Below are positions 12,571-26,289 of a stretch of 64,000 nt of DNA, in pieces. A model generated the notes under the pieces. It searched no databases and was not told where the DNA came from. It saw only the letters and a list, made by a program, of their open reading frames with translations. The stretch spans positions 12,776,032-12,840,031 of the forward strand of contig NC_086256.1 in NCBI RefSeq assembly GCF_021018805.1, written 5' to 3'. This stretch comes from Prinia subflava (lineage: Eukaryota; Chordata; Aves; Passeriformes; Cisticolidae). The stretch's first letter is position 1. Each line of letters begins with the position of its first letter. The translations under genes and the position numbers were made by a program.

Positions 12571-13958
12571 ACTATTTAACTATTTAACACTTCCTAGAAA
12601 TCAACACCCAGCTTCTGTCAGAGCAAGGAAGGAAGCAGATTCCAAAGATAACAAAATACAAGGGATTTGTCAGAAAAAGTTCCCCCTGCAATACCTTGTC
12701 ATCACTCTTTCATTAGTAGTTATTATGACATAATATTACTCTTAAATTTAGCTTAAATTATAATCTATTTGCCTTTTGCCTTCACAAACATATTCCAAAC
12801 ATTTTTTTCTCTTCTGATAAACCATTTCTCTTCATTTCAGACATCATGAAATATCTTCAGTTAGGTACTTGCAGCTTTTGCTCATTGATCCCATGCCCTG
12901 TGAGTAACCTGAAGTGTGAGCTGTGTCTCATCAGAACACGCCTTTCTTTCTCTAGAGCACTGAGCAGTGACAGCAGAGCCTGGGCCACACCTGGGGCAGT
13001 GGCTGTGCCACTCTTTGAATCAGTGTTGATTAGCACATTCCCCATTTCTTTACACACGTTTGTGCTATGGATTACCTAGATAAATCTATGAAATATGACT
13101 TCACAAACGTGAATTTGTCTATTGGAAAATATAGAGGTTTTTTACCTTTGATTTCGGAAGTATTTTAAAAGACCAATAGCACTAAATAAAGGACAGGTCC
13201 CTTCAAAGAAGATTCATTTTCATCGGGATTTGACCTGCTGCTGGAGGTGTCAGAATAAATAAATATAATAAAAGTGAGCTTAGCATATTTGCGGTGTTCT
13301 TCAGTCATTTTTCACAGAAGGAAGATAGAGACTGTGGTGATATCTTCCTCCATAGCTCATCAAAGTTTGGAATCTTATAAATCTGTGCTGCTTTCCTGAG
13401 CACAGCTTTGACTTTAACATCTGCCCCCTTGACAGAATCCAAGACATTACATCATTTCATAAAATACTGAATATGCACCTGAGGGGTGCCCATAAAAATC
13501 CTTTGCTTATCTTCACGTAAGGTACAAATCAGGGCTATAAGTCATTTATTTTCTCTTGTCTTCTATGTTATGAACATCGTTTTAGCAATTCCATTGCATA
13601 GCTTGTATACATCTATTGCATCAGAAGTAATAAAACTCTAAAAGCATGCAAAATGTGGGTCTTTGCTGTTAACATAAATCAAAATAAATAAAAATTATGC
13701 CATTGAAAGATGCACATATTTAGGAATTTCTTTTCAGTAACAGCATTTTTATTGAAGTTTACATATCCCCCGACCCTTCTCAAGGGAATACCTTAGTAGA
13801 ATAGGAATGAATAATGTGACTGCTCTCCTGAAAGTATAAACCTTGTGAGTTGCCAGCACTGTGTCTTTCTGACTCTTAGATTCTGGTGCCAGTCAAAATT
13901 CTAATTAAAGTCAAGTTCCAGTCAGAGACAATACTCAAATTTTGGAAGTAATGGCACT

Positions 13959-13997
13959 GGGGGACAGAGGGTGGAGGGGTGAAAGAGGGTAGGGGGG
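13959..13997 (+). other. G-quadruplex motif
   Basis: Five G-runs of at least three (G5, G3, G4, G3, G6), separated by loops of 5, 4, 7 and 2 bases, match the standard G3+N1-7 quadruplex pattern on the + strand. The surroundings are AT-rich. It might act as a transcription- or replication-sensitive structure, but no gene context supports a specific role. Confidence 0.7.
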
Positions 13998-16900
13998 ACT
14001 AAAAATTAGTAATTTTCATACAAATGACTGCTACCCATGCCAAAGCAACTGTGTGTTGTGGAGGGAAAAGTTAGAGTGAGATTTGGCAACATTTAGTTCA
14101 AATATCCACTTCATACCAGAAAACAACAGGTTAGGATAAATCTTCTCTTATTTACTTGTGTGTGATGACACAGTTACGTAGTATAAAAGGGGATGCTTCA
14201 TCCTCTTCTAAAATGGAGAGAGAAATATACTCAACTGCAGACCAATTATTATGATAGTCAGGTATTTTGAAGTCTCTTGAATAGGAAACATTGAGGTGCA
14301 CTTGTGTGATGATCAGCTTCATTGAGCTCTACTAGCAAATGTAGTACTTAACTTCAATCAATGCAGAGGTTAGGCAAAGGAAGTTTATTGATGGATTTCA
14401 TGAGGGATATATGGAGCCATCTGGAAAGAGGTCAGTCTTATGAACCTGCTGAAAGAGCTGGCACTGTGGATTTCATAGAAAGTAGCCACAGACTTCAATC
14501 AGATTACACTACCTGAATCATGAGACAGCTGCATACTCTCAATCTTACCTTACTTACAGACTGCAGTGTGCAAGTTCCTGCAAACAACTATTGATTCTGT
14601 TAAAAATAAATAAGAATCTATTACTGGGGAGACTGCTGTTTCTAGTTCAGAAATGTTTTATTGCCTTCCTGTTGAAATAGTGATGTCTTGCTCCAGGAAA
14701 ACCATAAGCCTAGGAAAAAAAAATGTATCCCACATCTTTAGGGAAAAGGTCTGCAGAACGCATTATTATTAGATATTCAAGATCAAAGTTATGGGCTAAT
14801 GTCTGAAAATAGGAATCCTAGGCAGCTGAGAATCTAGAAGAAATGACAGGGCAATTGAAATGTTTAACTGCATAAAAGTTACGTACTTGCAGCTGGTCAG
14901 CCTCAAGCTGTTGCAAGCTATGAAATTGTTCCTTTGTAAGGCAAAGAGCCAGGGAAAAGGAGATATCTGTGTGAAAGCTATTATCATTATTAAGAATTCA
15001 TATAATTACATTTTCTTTTAGATTGATTCTTCATTTTGTAGTGAGTAGCTCATGGTGTTGTTTCTGTAGTTAACACATGCTTGGAATAATCATTAATAAA
15101 TCCCATGGCTAAGTGTTTCTCTGCAGATTTTATCCTACACTAGACTCTTAAGCACATTACATGTTATCACTATTTATATCACTTTATTTATTCCTAAATA
15201 TATATCTATATGATTTTGCATTTGGTACAATTTTGAAATGATATCCTGTGCTAAGTCAGGTTAGATCAGTATTTAAATACAAACATATAAGAAATGTAGA
15301 GTCCTTTAGAATTAATTTTTTTATCAGTAGTTCTTTTTGCTGCCACCAAACCTGAAACTTTGCCCAAACACATTGTCAGAGGATGCTTTGCTTTCTTCTT
15401 GAAGCCCCTGTCCTCTCTCTAAGGCACATCTGAAGTAACACCTATCAGATTCTTCGTTTTGCTTTGGAGTCAGGCTAAGCCTCCTCTTCAAGAGTAGAAA
15501 AATGCCAAGCCTTTCAAACCAGTTACTGCAGTGAAGTGTTATCTAGCACATCCTGTAAGGAGAGGGGAGAAAGCTCTTGTGCACCACCAGGGAGGGCAAA
15601 TACACTTTCTATGCTGTGGAGTACTCCCTCTAGGTCAAGCACAGAGTGAAGCTGTGATTCACAACTAGAAAGCACTGAAACCCAAGCTGCTTTTCCAGAT
15701 AGATTCTTTACATTTTAATAATTTTGTTCAGATTGTGAAAACAGGTGGAGAAATCTCTTGGAGCATATGTGCTAGATTGAAAAGTATTAAATTAATAGCG
15801 TGATAAACATTTGATTGAGTGCAACCTGGGGGACACTGAACAAATATTCACAAGGGCCAACAAGATGAGCAATGAGAAGGCAAAGAGACAGTATACAGTT
15901 AGAGAGAGACTTCAAAATACTCAGCTAGATTCATAAGCAATTACAACAGGAAAGCAGATATATTAATGCAAAATGAAAGTTTTATAAAAGTCAGTAAACA
16001 CTTAAATTATATTAAGATGCAGACACTGGGGTTAATGTATTTATACAGTTTCATTGAGAAGGGTTGCAACTTCTCCAAAAAGTCCATGAATAATTTTACT
16101 CATTGGGTTTACATTAATCAAGTTTATATAAACCACATACATACATGATTTTTCTGTATAATTTCAAATACAGCATTTTTGAAGGTAATAGGTTCACTGG
16201 AGTGGCAAGAGATGCAAATTAAAGGAGTCTGAAATCAGAAATAGATGAAAACACAGATATTTCTACATCAGCAAACAGACCAGTGCCAGCAATTCTGGCC
16301 AATCAAATACATCTTTGTATCAAAAAGACTAAATGTAGGCCTTTCGATGTATTTAGATGCTATGTATAATAACACAATGGAATCTTGTATTCTTCTGGAA
16401 AATAAAGATAGAATTGAGCACAATGAATTGATTAAACATCTTCTAAATAAAATATGGAATAGGATTATGAAATCCATACAGTCAGATTATTATTCAAAAC
16501 ACAAATGTTTCATCTGTCACCTGGTCTAAATTAGATTTTTTTGGTTCAGATATGTTAATGCTTGCAAGATAATTTCTCAATTTCAGATACAGTGGAAGCT
16601 TCCTATCCTACACAAGGATGTAGAGAGAATTTCACTGTCTGCATGGGACAGTGGAATCCCCCTGCACAACACATTTCTCATGCTACAAAAATGTGCTGCC
16701 ATAGACAGCAGGACTAAAAATACAGTGCAATCTAGACAGAGAGAAAACCTCCAACCCCGATATGTGTGGCACTGTGAGAAAAGGCATTTCTGGTCTTTAA
16801 ACACAAACTTGCCTTTCAGTCCCTCTGAACTGCTTCCCAGCCTTTCAGAAAGCTCACAACAACAAGAAGGAAATGGAAGGAAAAACTATAGCCTGAGTAT

Positions 16901-18824
16901 AATGTATAGGCTTCAAAAGCCAGAGAAATGCCTTAGTTACTTGAAAGATAACTTCTTTGAGAAAAAAAAATGGTGATGTAAAAAGATGCAATTACATTAT
17001 TATTTAAGTCTCAAAACAAAGGCTTGGTCTAGTCATTTTTCTAGCCTGTAACACCAGGCTGAACTCTGCGTTAATCAGCATCTTCAAAGACTCCATTTTT
17101 CAGTAAATGAAATTCCCTGTCCATTGGCTAAGGCAGACAGGGTTTGTGTAGGACAATGCTTTGAAAGTTTCCCCCAAACCAGATTCTTTTAACTTCCACA
17201 TTTCCAATTTGTTTTTCATTTCTTAGGCCTGCAGCATTGTAGCTTTAATTTATGTTAATGAATGATTGGATTATGCTACTGTTGCCAAAGCATCTGATAT
17301 GTCTGCATTGCTCCTCTGTTCTGTGACAATGCCTTCAGTGATTAGCTGGGCACATCTAAACATTGTTTGCACTGATATTTAAACTTCTGTTATGGCTTTT
17401 AAGCAAGAAGACTGTGGAAAAACTTTGTAGCAGAGAGCCAAGTATGGCACACCAAAGGCAGATTAGTCGGCACCGCCACACAGTGAAGAGAGAAAAGATT
17501 AGAAGTTCTTCATTTGCTAGTTATGTTGGAGACTGTTTTCAAGTGGGAATAACCTTCAGGTCTCTTTTTTCAATTCAACTCAGTAATTAGTAGTCATGGC
17601 TGTTTAAAATATTTGCGTGTTTATATTCTGTATTATATTGATTTGCAGCAATTTCTTTAACCCTGTCACATCTAAACTGTACTCACAAAATAAAAGATAA
17701 TGCATGTTTTGTTCCATGAATATATTTCAGATTTCCATTGGTATTTCCATTTTAGAAGGATAAAAACCAAGAAAATGAACAACTTCTGAAACAGAGATTT
17801 TGTTTCAAGTAAGTAAAAGTCTCCACTGGGCTTTGTTATCCTCTATGTCTCAGTTAATGTTAATTTCAAAAGTGGATCCCATTTATTGAATTTTCACAGT
17901 GTTTTGTTCTGCACTTTCAAATAGAAGCCACCAAGAGTTGTTATCCAGTCCAGCATCTAGTAATCGATGACAGATATAGATTCAATTTGCCTGAGACAGG
18001 AAGAAAGGGAACCTGGATCTCCTACTTCCTCTGTTTTTGTAGAAAATACTAATATACTATTACTCAAAAAAAAAAAAACCCTCTACTGCCAGCGTTACAA
18101 GCACTTGTCAACATTCATTTTATTTGAGCCAAATTCATTTATTTGTGTTAACACTATGAAAGCATTTAGCTCCAGTCTATGCATTTCTCTGTAAAGCTTG
18201 GTATTTTCCCCTGTAATTTCATCCCACATCCTTCAGTGAAATCCCAAAATTGTTGAGAGTTTTGTCACAGGTGTCATTTGGACTGTGATTTCAACCCTAT
18301 TTCTGTAACCTGAGATCCAGCAATTAAATGTCTCAGTAAACCCACATCTCTCTGACTCACAGTTCCAGTGCTGGGACTCCATGTGTGGGGTATAGTGAAC
18401 AGGCATAAATCCTTGCAAGAATCAAATTTTCCAAAGGTTCCAAGTAGCTTAGGAGCCTAAGTTTCATTTTCAAACACAGTTTAAACACTAAGGAGACTTT
18501 GATTCACAGTTAATGGTCCCTTAGCCACTTAGGAGAAAATAAATGAAAAAAGATTTGGATATGGCAATGCAACCCTTGCTGTCCAAGCCCACTAGCCTTG
18601 ACATCTGGAGCTCAGCTAAGAGGGAGGTGTGGGGTCAGACCCCCTTCTTTACACATTATTTACTTATCTATGCCAAATTAAATAATTCAGCATGAGATGT
18701 TTAGAAACACCCAATTGAGACAGTCCTGGCCTCAACAACAAGGAGTTTGTGATTTGGAAAATAAGACCCACCCTCCTCTCCCACGGTAGTGTGTTAATTA
18801 CATTGGCAGCTGAATAAAAGACGT
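13998..18824. other. non-coding DNA, no gene recognised
   Basis: AT-rich, with ORFs under 100 codons on both strands (for example the overlapping frames near 16245-16529 and 16680-16976), none with recognisable domains. About 17215-17350 is a repeat-free stretch with several TAAT words and could be a conserved element. No transposon or RNA gene was identified. Confidence 0.6.
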
Positions 18825-18855
18825 CACGAGCACAGGCATGCATGCATGCACACAC
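18825..18855. repeat. short GCAT alternation next to a CRE-like word
   Basis: A GACGTCA word (7 of 8 bases of the CRE octamer) at about 18830 is followed by four GCAT units and a CACACA run at 18836-18856. The alternating purine-pyrimidine sequence could adopt Z-DNA. It is too short for a confident microsatellite. Confidence 0.45.
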
Positions 18856-21800
18856 AGACATGCACAAAGCCTATCAGCCCCTGAATCTGAAAGATTCCAG
18901 CATTTTGCCATTTGCTTTCACATATCTGGAACACTTACTTAATATATCTTCCAGTTAAATACCTTGTTTTCTAAATATCTTAAACAAAGTGCATCTTAAA
19001 TGTGTTTTGTAAACTGTGAAATATGTTGGTTTGCAGTCTTTCTGTACTTAAAAACTTCTGAATTCTTATCTTTCTGTTTGTGTAAAGCAAAAACTATGGA
19101 AAGGAGCAGAGAAAGTAGTTGATTCTATGGATTTTGCCCTCCAAATTTTTGCATATGTTAAAACATTCTAATTTTTCATTCAGAGAATTCACAGCTCCAT
19201 CTTCAGTAAATGAAACAAGAACTGCTTACTAATACTACTGACAATATTTGTTTGAGAAACCAAATTTAATAACGTAAATGAAGTGGCAGTAGCTCTTAGC
19301 AAATATACCCCTTAAAGGCTTTAGAATGAGAGCCAGCCTATAGAAATAATATTTCTCTGTAGAATTACAGATTTAAAATAATTGCAATGATTTGTGGGGT
19401 AAGCTATTAAACTGTAGTATTTGTATACAATGGTTGCTCTTAACAGCCTCACAGCATCTATTTGCATGTAATTACCCTTCCTGCAGTATTGCCATGTGCC
19501 ATCAACTTACTTCTCCTGGTAAGTAATGCAGCAAGTGAACTCTTAAGCAAAAGGTAAATGTTGAAAGGCTCCACTGTGGACCACCATGTGCAAAATAACT
19601 AAGCATAGAAGCAGATAATGCTGATGAAGTGTTTTAAGACTCCATTGACCTTATATCCCATTTCTTAACAATTTTCCAGTGATGTAAATAACATTTGTTC
19701 CATCCTCCCCTTCAGCACTTGCTCTGTTGGCACAGTTGTTGGGTATTAAGAACACGTGGTTCCCAGGCTTGGGGACAGCTTTGGCTGTGGTTGCCTCAGG
19801 AACACAGGTTGTCTCTTGCTGCCAATCCAGAAGGGTTTTCCAGCTTGTAAACTCTGAGTCTCCTATCTGCAGCAACAGAAACCTGAGGCTCTTTGGTTTG
19901 CCTTGTGGTACATATTACTATTCTGTGCACAGATCTACAGAGCAGTGGTACAGACTTTTTCTAGAAGGACATTATAATGTGAATCAGCTACAGCCATGAA
20001 TTTTATTAACTCTTTTTGTTAGGAACTGCATTAAATGACACCACTAATGCACAGATGAGCTCTGAGCTCTGCAACATCCCTGTTCCAAGGCTGAGCAGAT
20101 GGCTGTTTCAATGTATGCTTACCTTCATGTTTTCCATTTCATACAATGTCCCTTATCTTAGGCAACTAGCTCATATTTATGCTGCAGGAGCACCTTAAAC
20201 TTGCTCGAAGTTTATGGAGTAAAGGGCTAGTATGGTGGAAAAGCCAAAGGGAAACCTCTGATAAGATTGTGGTTGGGCTTTCTCCTCTACTTGATCAGTT
20301 TGGGAAGCTGCTTAGATTTACTGTCTTTTCTGTGGCAATGGAGGAACTAATTCAGTAAGGAAAACCCAGCTGAACCCTATGTCAAAACCAGAAAAAAATA
20401 CGAGCCTAATAATTTCCAATAACACTCTCTGCCTTTTTGCCCAATCCAACTTGTGTTATATTTTTCCTTTTCCTATTTAGCTCAGTATAAAGAACCAATT
20501 TACCTCCACTGTAAAATAGTTTTTAGAAGAACAAACAATTCAAACAGTAGAGAACAATAACATCTACAGGTGCACAGGTCCTTTGAAAAGTAAGTCACTG
20601 ATGCCACACAAGAGAGGTATTCAAACTGAACCACTGAACCTTTAGAGGCCACTGTTCTGTTCCCATTGCAGCTGGTATTTTCACTCTAATTTGCATTTAA
20701 ACACAGGCAGATCCAGATATTCACTCTTCTTCCCTTGACAGACTTCTATTGCAGGTGTTACAAAATGCCCAGAGGTTTTTTGGGTGGGTTTTTTTTGATC
20801 AGTGTCAACCAGCACTCTGCCACGTTCCTCGATGATACATGGAATTACGGAGTTTTCCCATCTTCCATGTGTCCCAGGCCACTCCCTGATGACAGAGAGC
20901 TTTACAGCAGGAGGCCTGTGGATGAGGAGTTCTTGCTTTTCCTTATTGCCCCAGCACCTGACTGATGGCTGTGGTGTGGTTTGGTGCAGCTTGCACAGGC
21001 TGCCAACTTGTTAGTGCAGACAGAGGCCATGCAAGCCCTGTGGGATGGGAGGGCTACACAGCTCCAGAGAACCTGGCTCCAGTGAAAATATGGCAATCTG
21101 CACGGGCTGCAGGTTACTGACAGAGTCTGCTTAAACCATCTCCCTTTAGGGTCTGAGAGTAGAAACTCAGCCACTAGGAAATGCAATACAAAAACCATTG
21201 TTAAACCGTCTTGAATATAAAGTATGCTTAAATGGTAAACAGCAATGTTTCACTGCCCACCTGTGATCACCATGCTCCCCAACTACTGCACTTTGTCCCC
21301 ATTTTATCCCAGTAGAAGATACACAAGGATGCAATGATTATGAGATACAAGAGGAGATAATGAAGGAACCTCTTTCCAGCTCTGGGTCCAACGATGATTC
21401 AGTTTAACTCAAAAGACATGCATCTTTCATTGGAATGGGTGTCCAAGACTCATCAGCTTTCTTATTCCATTAAGGTATTGCATATTGGAAGAAAATTTTC
21501 AGATGTTCAGGAAGAGTATGGTGCAAATCAACATCATACAATGCCTCACTCCCTTGGCCTGAAATATTTCTCAGGTTTGAGCTCCAACCAGAAAAAAGTA
21601 GTTGACTGGAATTTGGGTTTTATTTTTCTTAAAACATCAAATTCACAAATCCTCTTTATCCATTCTGGCACTCATGATCCTCTCAGTCCCATACACCTTC
21701 TCCCATTTGCATCTCTTCCAGCTGTTTCATACAGAGAAAATAAATCAAAAGATTTGCAATACCTTGTTGTGAGCTAGAGAAACTAAACATCTTGCTTTAG

Positions 21801-23059
21801 TCATGAAAAGAAGCTGACAGAAAAGCTGAGCCAGGAGTCTAGGTCCTGTGCCACAATCTCCATTTTGATTTCTCTCCCTGACATGCACATGTATCCTATG
21901 TCAACAGTATGCATAAATGCTTTCTTTTCTTTTAACTTTTTAATACTAACTTACTGTTTTAGCATGACAAGTTTCCAAATGATCTTTTTCTAGATGAACA
22001 TCACGGACATGAGAATTAGTTGCACAGTAAGAATAGATTGAAAAAGCTAGAGGCAGTGCCAGGGAATCAGAACTAACACCCATTACGATCCATGCTCCTT
22101 TTTATATGTGGGGGAGAGTCTTTTATATGAGCTAAACTCCTCGAGGTCTTGTTCAGACATGAAGCCAAATCAGCCAAAAGTAGCAGGGGGAGTAAAGCCA
22201 TGCAGTTCCAAAACTCCCTACAGCTGGTTACACACCCTTTGTATCACACATACCCAAGCTTTCACAGCCTAATTTAACCTCTTTTTCATTTTAATATTTT
22301 TAAATCCAACTAGAAAAATTGTATCCTCTATGCACAGCGGGATGTCCCATTATACGTGAAATAAGCTTTACTGGTATTACAGAAATGACAAGTTCATTCT
22401 TGACTCTATGTACAAAGCATAATTCAGCTCTCTAAAGCTTATTGCTTTCAGACAACCCAATAGCATATGTGAGCCTCAGGTTATTCTGCCCTTTCACAAC
22501 ATTTACGAACTGATACATATCTCTTCAAGAGGATAAATGTTTTCCTAAGTCAAAAAATGTCAGCTTTAGCTTGGACTGCATTAGCTCTATTGAGTTCTTC
22601 AAATACACACCAGGTTAATGAAGACTAAACCATGGTGGGCTATCCTTTTTGATAAATATTGAAGTGCTCTTTGATCCTGATAACCCACAAATGTTCAGCA
22701 TGAGTGAGTTTTCACAGTCAGCATGCAAAGATTTTGATATTTGACTTAATCTGTAGCCCAGTGTGGTTTATTTTCCTTATCTGGATGGTATGCTAAGAAC
22801 AAGAAAAGACAGGGATATTAAAAACAGCACAGTAGTAGTGTTCAAAATCCATTTCTTTTTTCCCTGTCTTGCAAGAATTCTTGGTCAAACTGACCCGTGG
22901 CTTAAACACATATCTACACATAATTCTTTGCAAATATATATACACTGTGTTGCCTTTACTTGTGCTGGACAAACTGTCCCCACTTTTGCACTGCGGCTAC
23001 AGTTCAGTTTTTGATTCACTCGGTGGATTTGGATCAGACTGGGAGTTAATAATAACAAT
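18856..23059. other. non-coding DNA, no gene recognised
   Basis: Contains ORFs up to 127 codons (21394-21777, +), without a plausible start context, domain or splice environment that I recognise. The 19.7-20.0 kb and 20.8-21.2 kb stretches are somewhat richer in GC, with overlapping ORFs on both strands, typical of random open frames. Nothing further can be supported. Confidence 0.55.
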
Positions 23060-23260
23060 ATTTTATCCTTGTATCAGTGCTTATATAGCACCTCTTTATC
23101 CCAGGCTCTCAAAACACTTCACAAACATTAATTAATTAAGTCTCAGAACAGCCCTTTGAGGCAAGGAGCTATTAGGTGAAATAATTCCATTTGGTGTCTT
23201 TCCTTTGCCATGGGGAAAAGAACCGGCATAAAGAGCTTGGCTTGTGCCAAAAAAATACAG
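23060..23260 (-). repeat. MIR/CORE-SINE-like ancient repeat
   Basis: The phrase CTTATATAGCACCTC, then a CTCAAAACACTTCACAAACATTAATTAATTAAG stretch, then a GCCATGGGGAAA-type stretch, parallels the ancient repeat text TATATAGCGCCTTTC..CTCAAAGCACTTTACAAAC..GATGGGGAAACTGAGGC. The last part is the antisense of the MIR/CORE-SINE core. The copy is highly diverged, as expected of an element older than birds. Boundaries are approximate. Confidence 0.6.
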
Positions 23261-26200
23261 CCTGGAATGAGTGCTGGCAGGGTTGTATCTCATCACTGCA
23301 GAAAGCAAGTACTCAGAATCCTTGTGCATTAGCAGAACAAGGAGTGGTACCACAGCCCATGAGCTGATGGAGAGCTGTGAGCCAGTGGCCCTCACTAGCT
23401 GAGCGTGGTGCCTTGGTAAGCATGCAGGTTATTATTTCAATCACAAGAAATAAAAAGTGAGAGCTTGCCTGCTAAGTTTTCTGATGTTCTTGTGGATCCT
23501 TAGTAACAATGTGTGACTCTTCAAACAGCAGTTAAGGCCAACTGGTACCAAATTGAAAAGAAATCTCCAGACATGAAGAATTCCTGACACAAGCTGAAGT
23601 TGTTTCCTGGATCTGATAAAATTAACAGCATCCAGGCTATTATACGGACAAGCCAAATATGAAGGGACACAAAGATAAAGGATGACAGATAAACATGTGA
23701 CAGGGTGTTTTTTAAAAATGAACACTAATATTTCAGACAGTGACTTCAGATGCTGAAGCACAAAACCTCAAAAATAGTATAGTGATCTTGATGTCTTATT
23801 TAGGGGCACACTTGGCAGTTCCAGGCTTTTTTAACATTCTACAGGGACAGACAAGGTAAACAGACTTACAAGTTACAAAGAAAACACAGGCTTATAGCTT
23901 GTAAAAAAAATTTAAAAAAAATCCCAACCTCTAAACCCAGACCTGCATCCTGAAAAAAAAAAAAAAGCCATCTGAATTCAATGTTTAGCCAAGCACTGTT
24001 TATCAGGGTTTTATTCCGTGCACTAAGAACATAAACGGTTTCTTTTTTTCCTGGGGCCAGTTTTGGATCACTAACTTGAGTTGGGCCTGAGGGAGAAACA
24101 CAGCATGTATGATGAGCTGATTAATTACCAGAAATCAAATGCCTTGCAGTCAGGAGCAACGTGCTTGAAAGCAAGCACTGGTACTATAAAAGTGTTGCAT
24201 ATCTACATGCATGCATGGCCAGTCAAGAACACCATGGGGATTAGGTTTCACTGTAGCCTGAAACAAAGGATTTAGGAATGATTGTTTATCCTTGACAGTG
24301 TGACCTGTGCCAGTCTTTATTAACAAGGGCTTTCAGAATATGACATTTAAAGTAACAGAACCCTCTTAAATAAACCTCAGGATTTTACCTTCTTAAAACA
24401 TCACTAGGGTTTCAGCTGCTTTTCTGAAACCATGAGAGTAATTCATAATTAAAGGTTAGGATATGTCTTATTTCAAGCCTTGTGTGCATAAATATAATCC
24501 TTTTGAGTCTGTCTCTTAGGAAGAGCTCATTTAAAGTAGAGTGCAATTCTACCAGGGAGCCATAAATGAAGGTAGGATCATATTAAATGTTAGGAACACT
24601 ATATTGGCTGTCTTGGAAATTTGTTGAAAAACAACAGGTTAATAGGAGATAGGTCAGACCACTTCACTAAGTTTTCCTTTTCTCTAAAAGTCATGTGTAT
24701 ATGCGCAGATGGCCAGCAGTATTTTGTTTTCTGCACAGGATTATTTCAGAATTATTTTCTCAGCCATGAAACTCAGAGAAATCACAAACTCACTCATGTC
24801 TTCTAACATATCATTTCATGCAGTCCTCCAAAGCAGAGTCATCTTGTCTGGGTGGAAATTTTAACGGATGATTTAATATAAAACATTGATAGACTGCTTT
24901 AAAGTGTTCTGTTTACAATTGTCTGTTCTGGTATTTGTTTGCTCCTTCCACTGTGGCTTGCCAGACAATAAATAGCACACTGTCGTCTCTCTAAAGAGTA
25001 TTTTTGCTATTGGAACATTTTTTCTTGTACCTATGAACTACCCTCTGAACCAGTAAATGTTTCAAAACAATGTGGGTGCAGTAAGTGAGGCTGTGGCAAG
25101 GCTGTGAAGGGCTGATGGGGAAGCAGCATAAGGACCAAGCCAGGTGACAGTTTCCTAGTTATAGACAGTGGCTATATAATCCTGAAAGCAATTTTTTGCC
25201 TAAAAAACCAGTGATGGGTGTGATATCTCATTGTTTTCAACTGGATTCATCTGTAACTAAAGTATTTTGATTTTTCCTTTCCCATGTTTCTTTCTCCTGA
25301 AAGAGACATCACTTAAGAAAAGGCATTTTTCCAAACTTGCTCATTTCCTTCTGCTATATTACCTAAGGATAATGGGGAATTTTAGAAAGCTCCCCTTCTC
25401 TCTTTCTAACTTGTTATGCAACAAACATTTATAGGTGAATTTGAAATTTTTTCTGTCCTGGTGACATATTTTAAATGGTTGACTCTGAAAAAATTAACAC
25501 TGCACTGTAGCCAGCATTGCATGCATGTCTTGCTTCAAGTCTCAGAGACCAACAAGTTTTTTGACCTGAGTTGGAAATCAACACATTTTTTGGACTTTTT
25601 TTCCCTACTTGGGAGTAAAGAATCATCCAGCAAAATTGACTTGGCCATTTTCTCCACTAACCACTGTTAAAGAGATGAAAGGATGGGGACACCCTTTGGA
25701 TTCCATGGTCACAATTTCTTGAATTCAGGACAATGGGAAATTTGAGGACAATGTTGGTTTCTCCTGAAAGAAATTAAGGTGAAATTCCATTGCAAGATAG
25801 CCTTGAAAATCATTTGTACTTTGGTAATACACGGGTCACCAGGTATACCTTTGTCAAATGAAAGCAGTTCTGTGTGGCATGGGGACACGTACAGCAAAAT
25901 ACAGAACAATTCTAAGCAACAAATTATTATACCTAATAATGAATTTAGGTATTCGTTATTCATTCACTTATTGCCTGGTTATAGAAGAGCCCTCACCAGC
26001 CCTCTTCTAGCTCCTCACCACCATCACTAACACCTAAATTTCTTGGCAACCAGCTCATTTCACAAAGCAGTGCCTATGTCCAAGTGTGAAACTGTGGCAT
26101 TCATCTCAAATTTTCTTCCACTCTTATTGTGTCACTTATTACCTAATGACAGTCTATGATCTCAACTAAGTTAAACAACACTTGATATTCTTTTTAAATA

Positions 26201-26289
26201 ATTCTTTATTACTTCAATGTAAAAACACTGAAAAATAATAAAGTGATTTAAACCTTTATTATTCCTGCTCATTATTACAGAATTAAGAA
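23261..26289. other. non-coding DNA, no gene recognised
   Basis: AT-rich, with a poly(A)-type run at about 23954-23967 and only short ORFs. The longest (106 codons, 23441-23761, -) has no recognisable motif. No transposon or RNA gene was identified. Confidence 0.6.

Larger units (their letters stand above)
12251..13958. other. non-coding DNA with A-rich tracts
   Basis: Contains two A-rich low-complexity tracts (listed separately) and an ORF pair of 66-77 codons at about 12846-13079 on opposite strands with no recognisable product. No gene is supported. Confidence 0.6.

Noticed and set aside
15580..15600. CCACCAGGGAGGGC as a CTCF site
   Set aside because: It departs from the CTCF core at key positions in the second half. 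It would need a matrix score before calling.
19487..19518. 32-nt block between CTTCCTGCAG and CTCCTG/GTAAGT
   Set aside because: The splice signals are good but the block is tiny with nothing recognisable, so I treat it as a chance pairing.
21394..21777. 127-codon + strand ORF
   Set aside because: No recognisable domain, no splice or promoter context, and ordinary amino-acid composition. This length is expected occasionally by chance in 64 kb.
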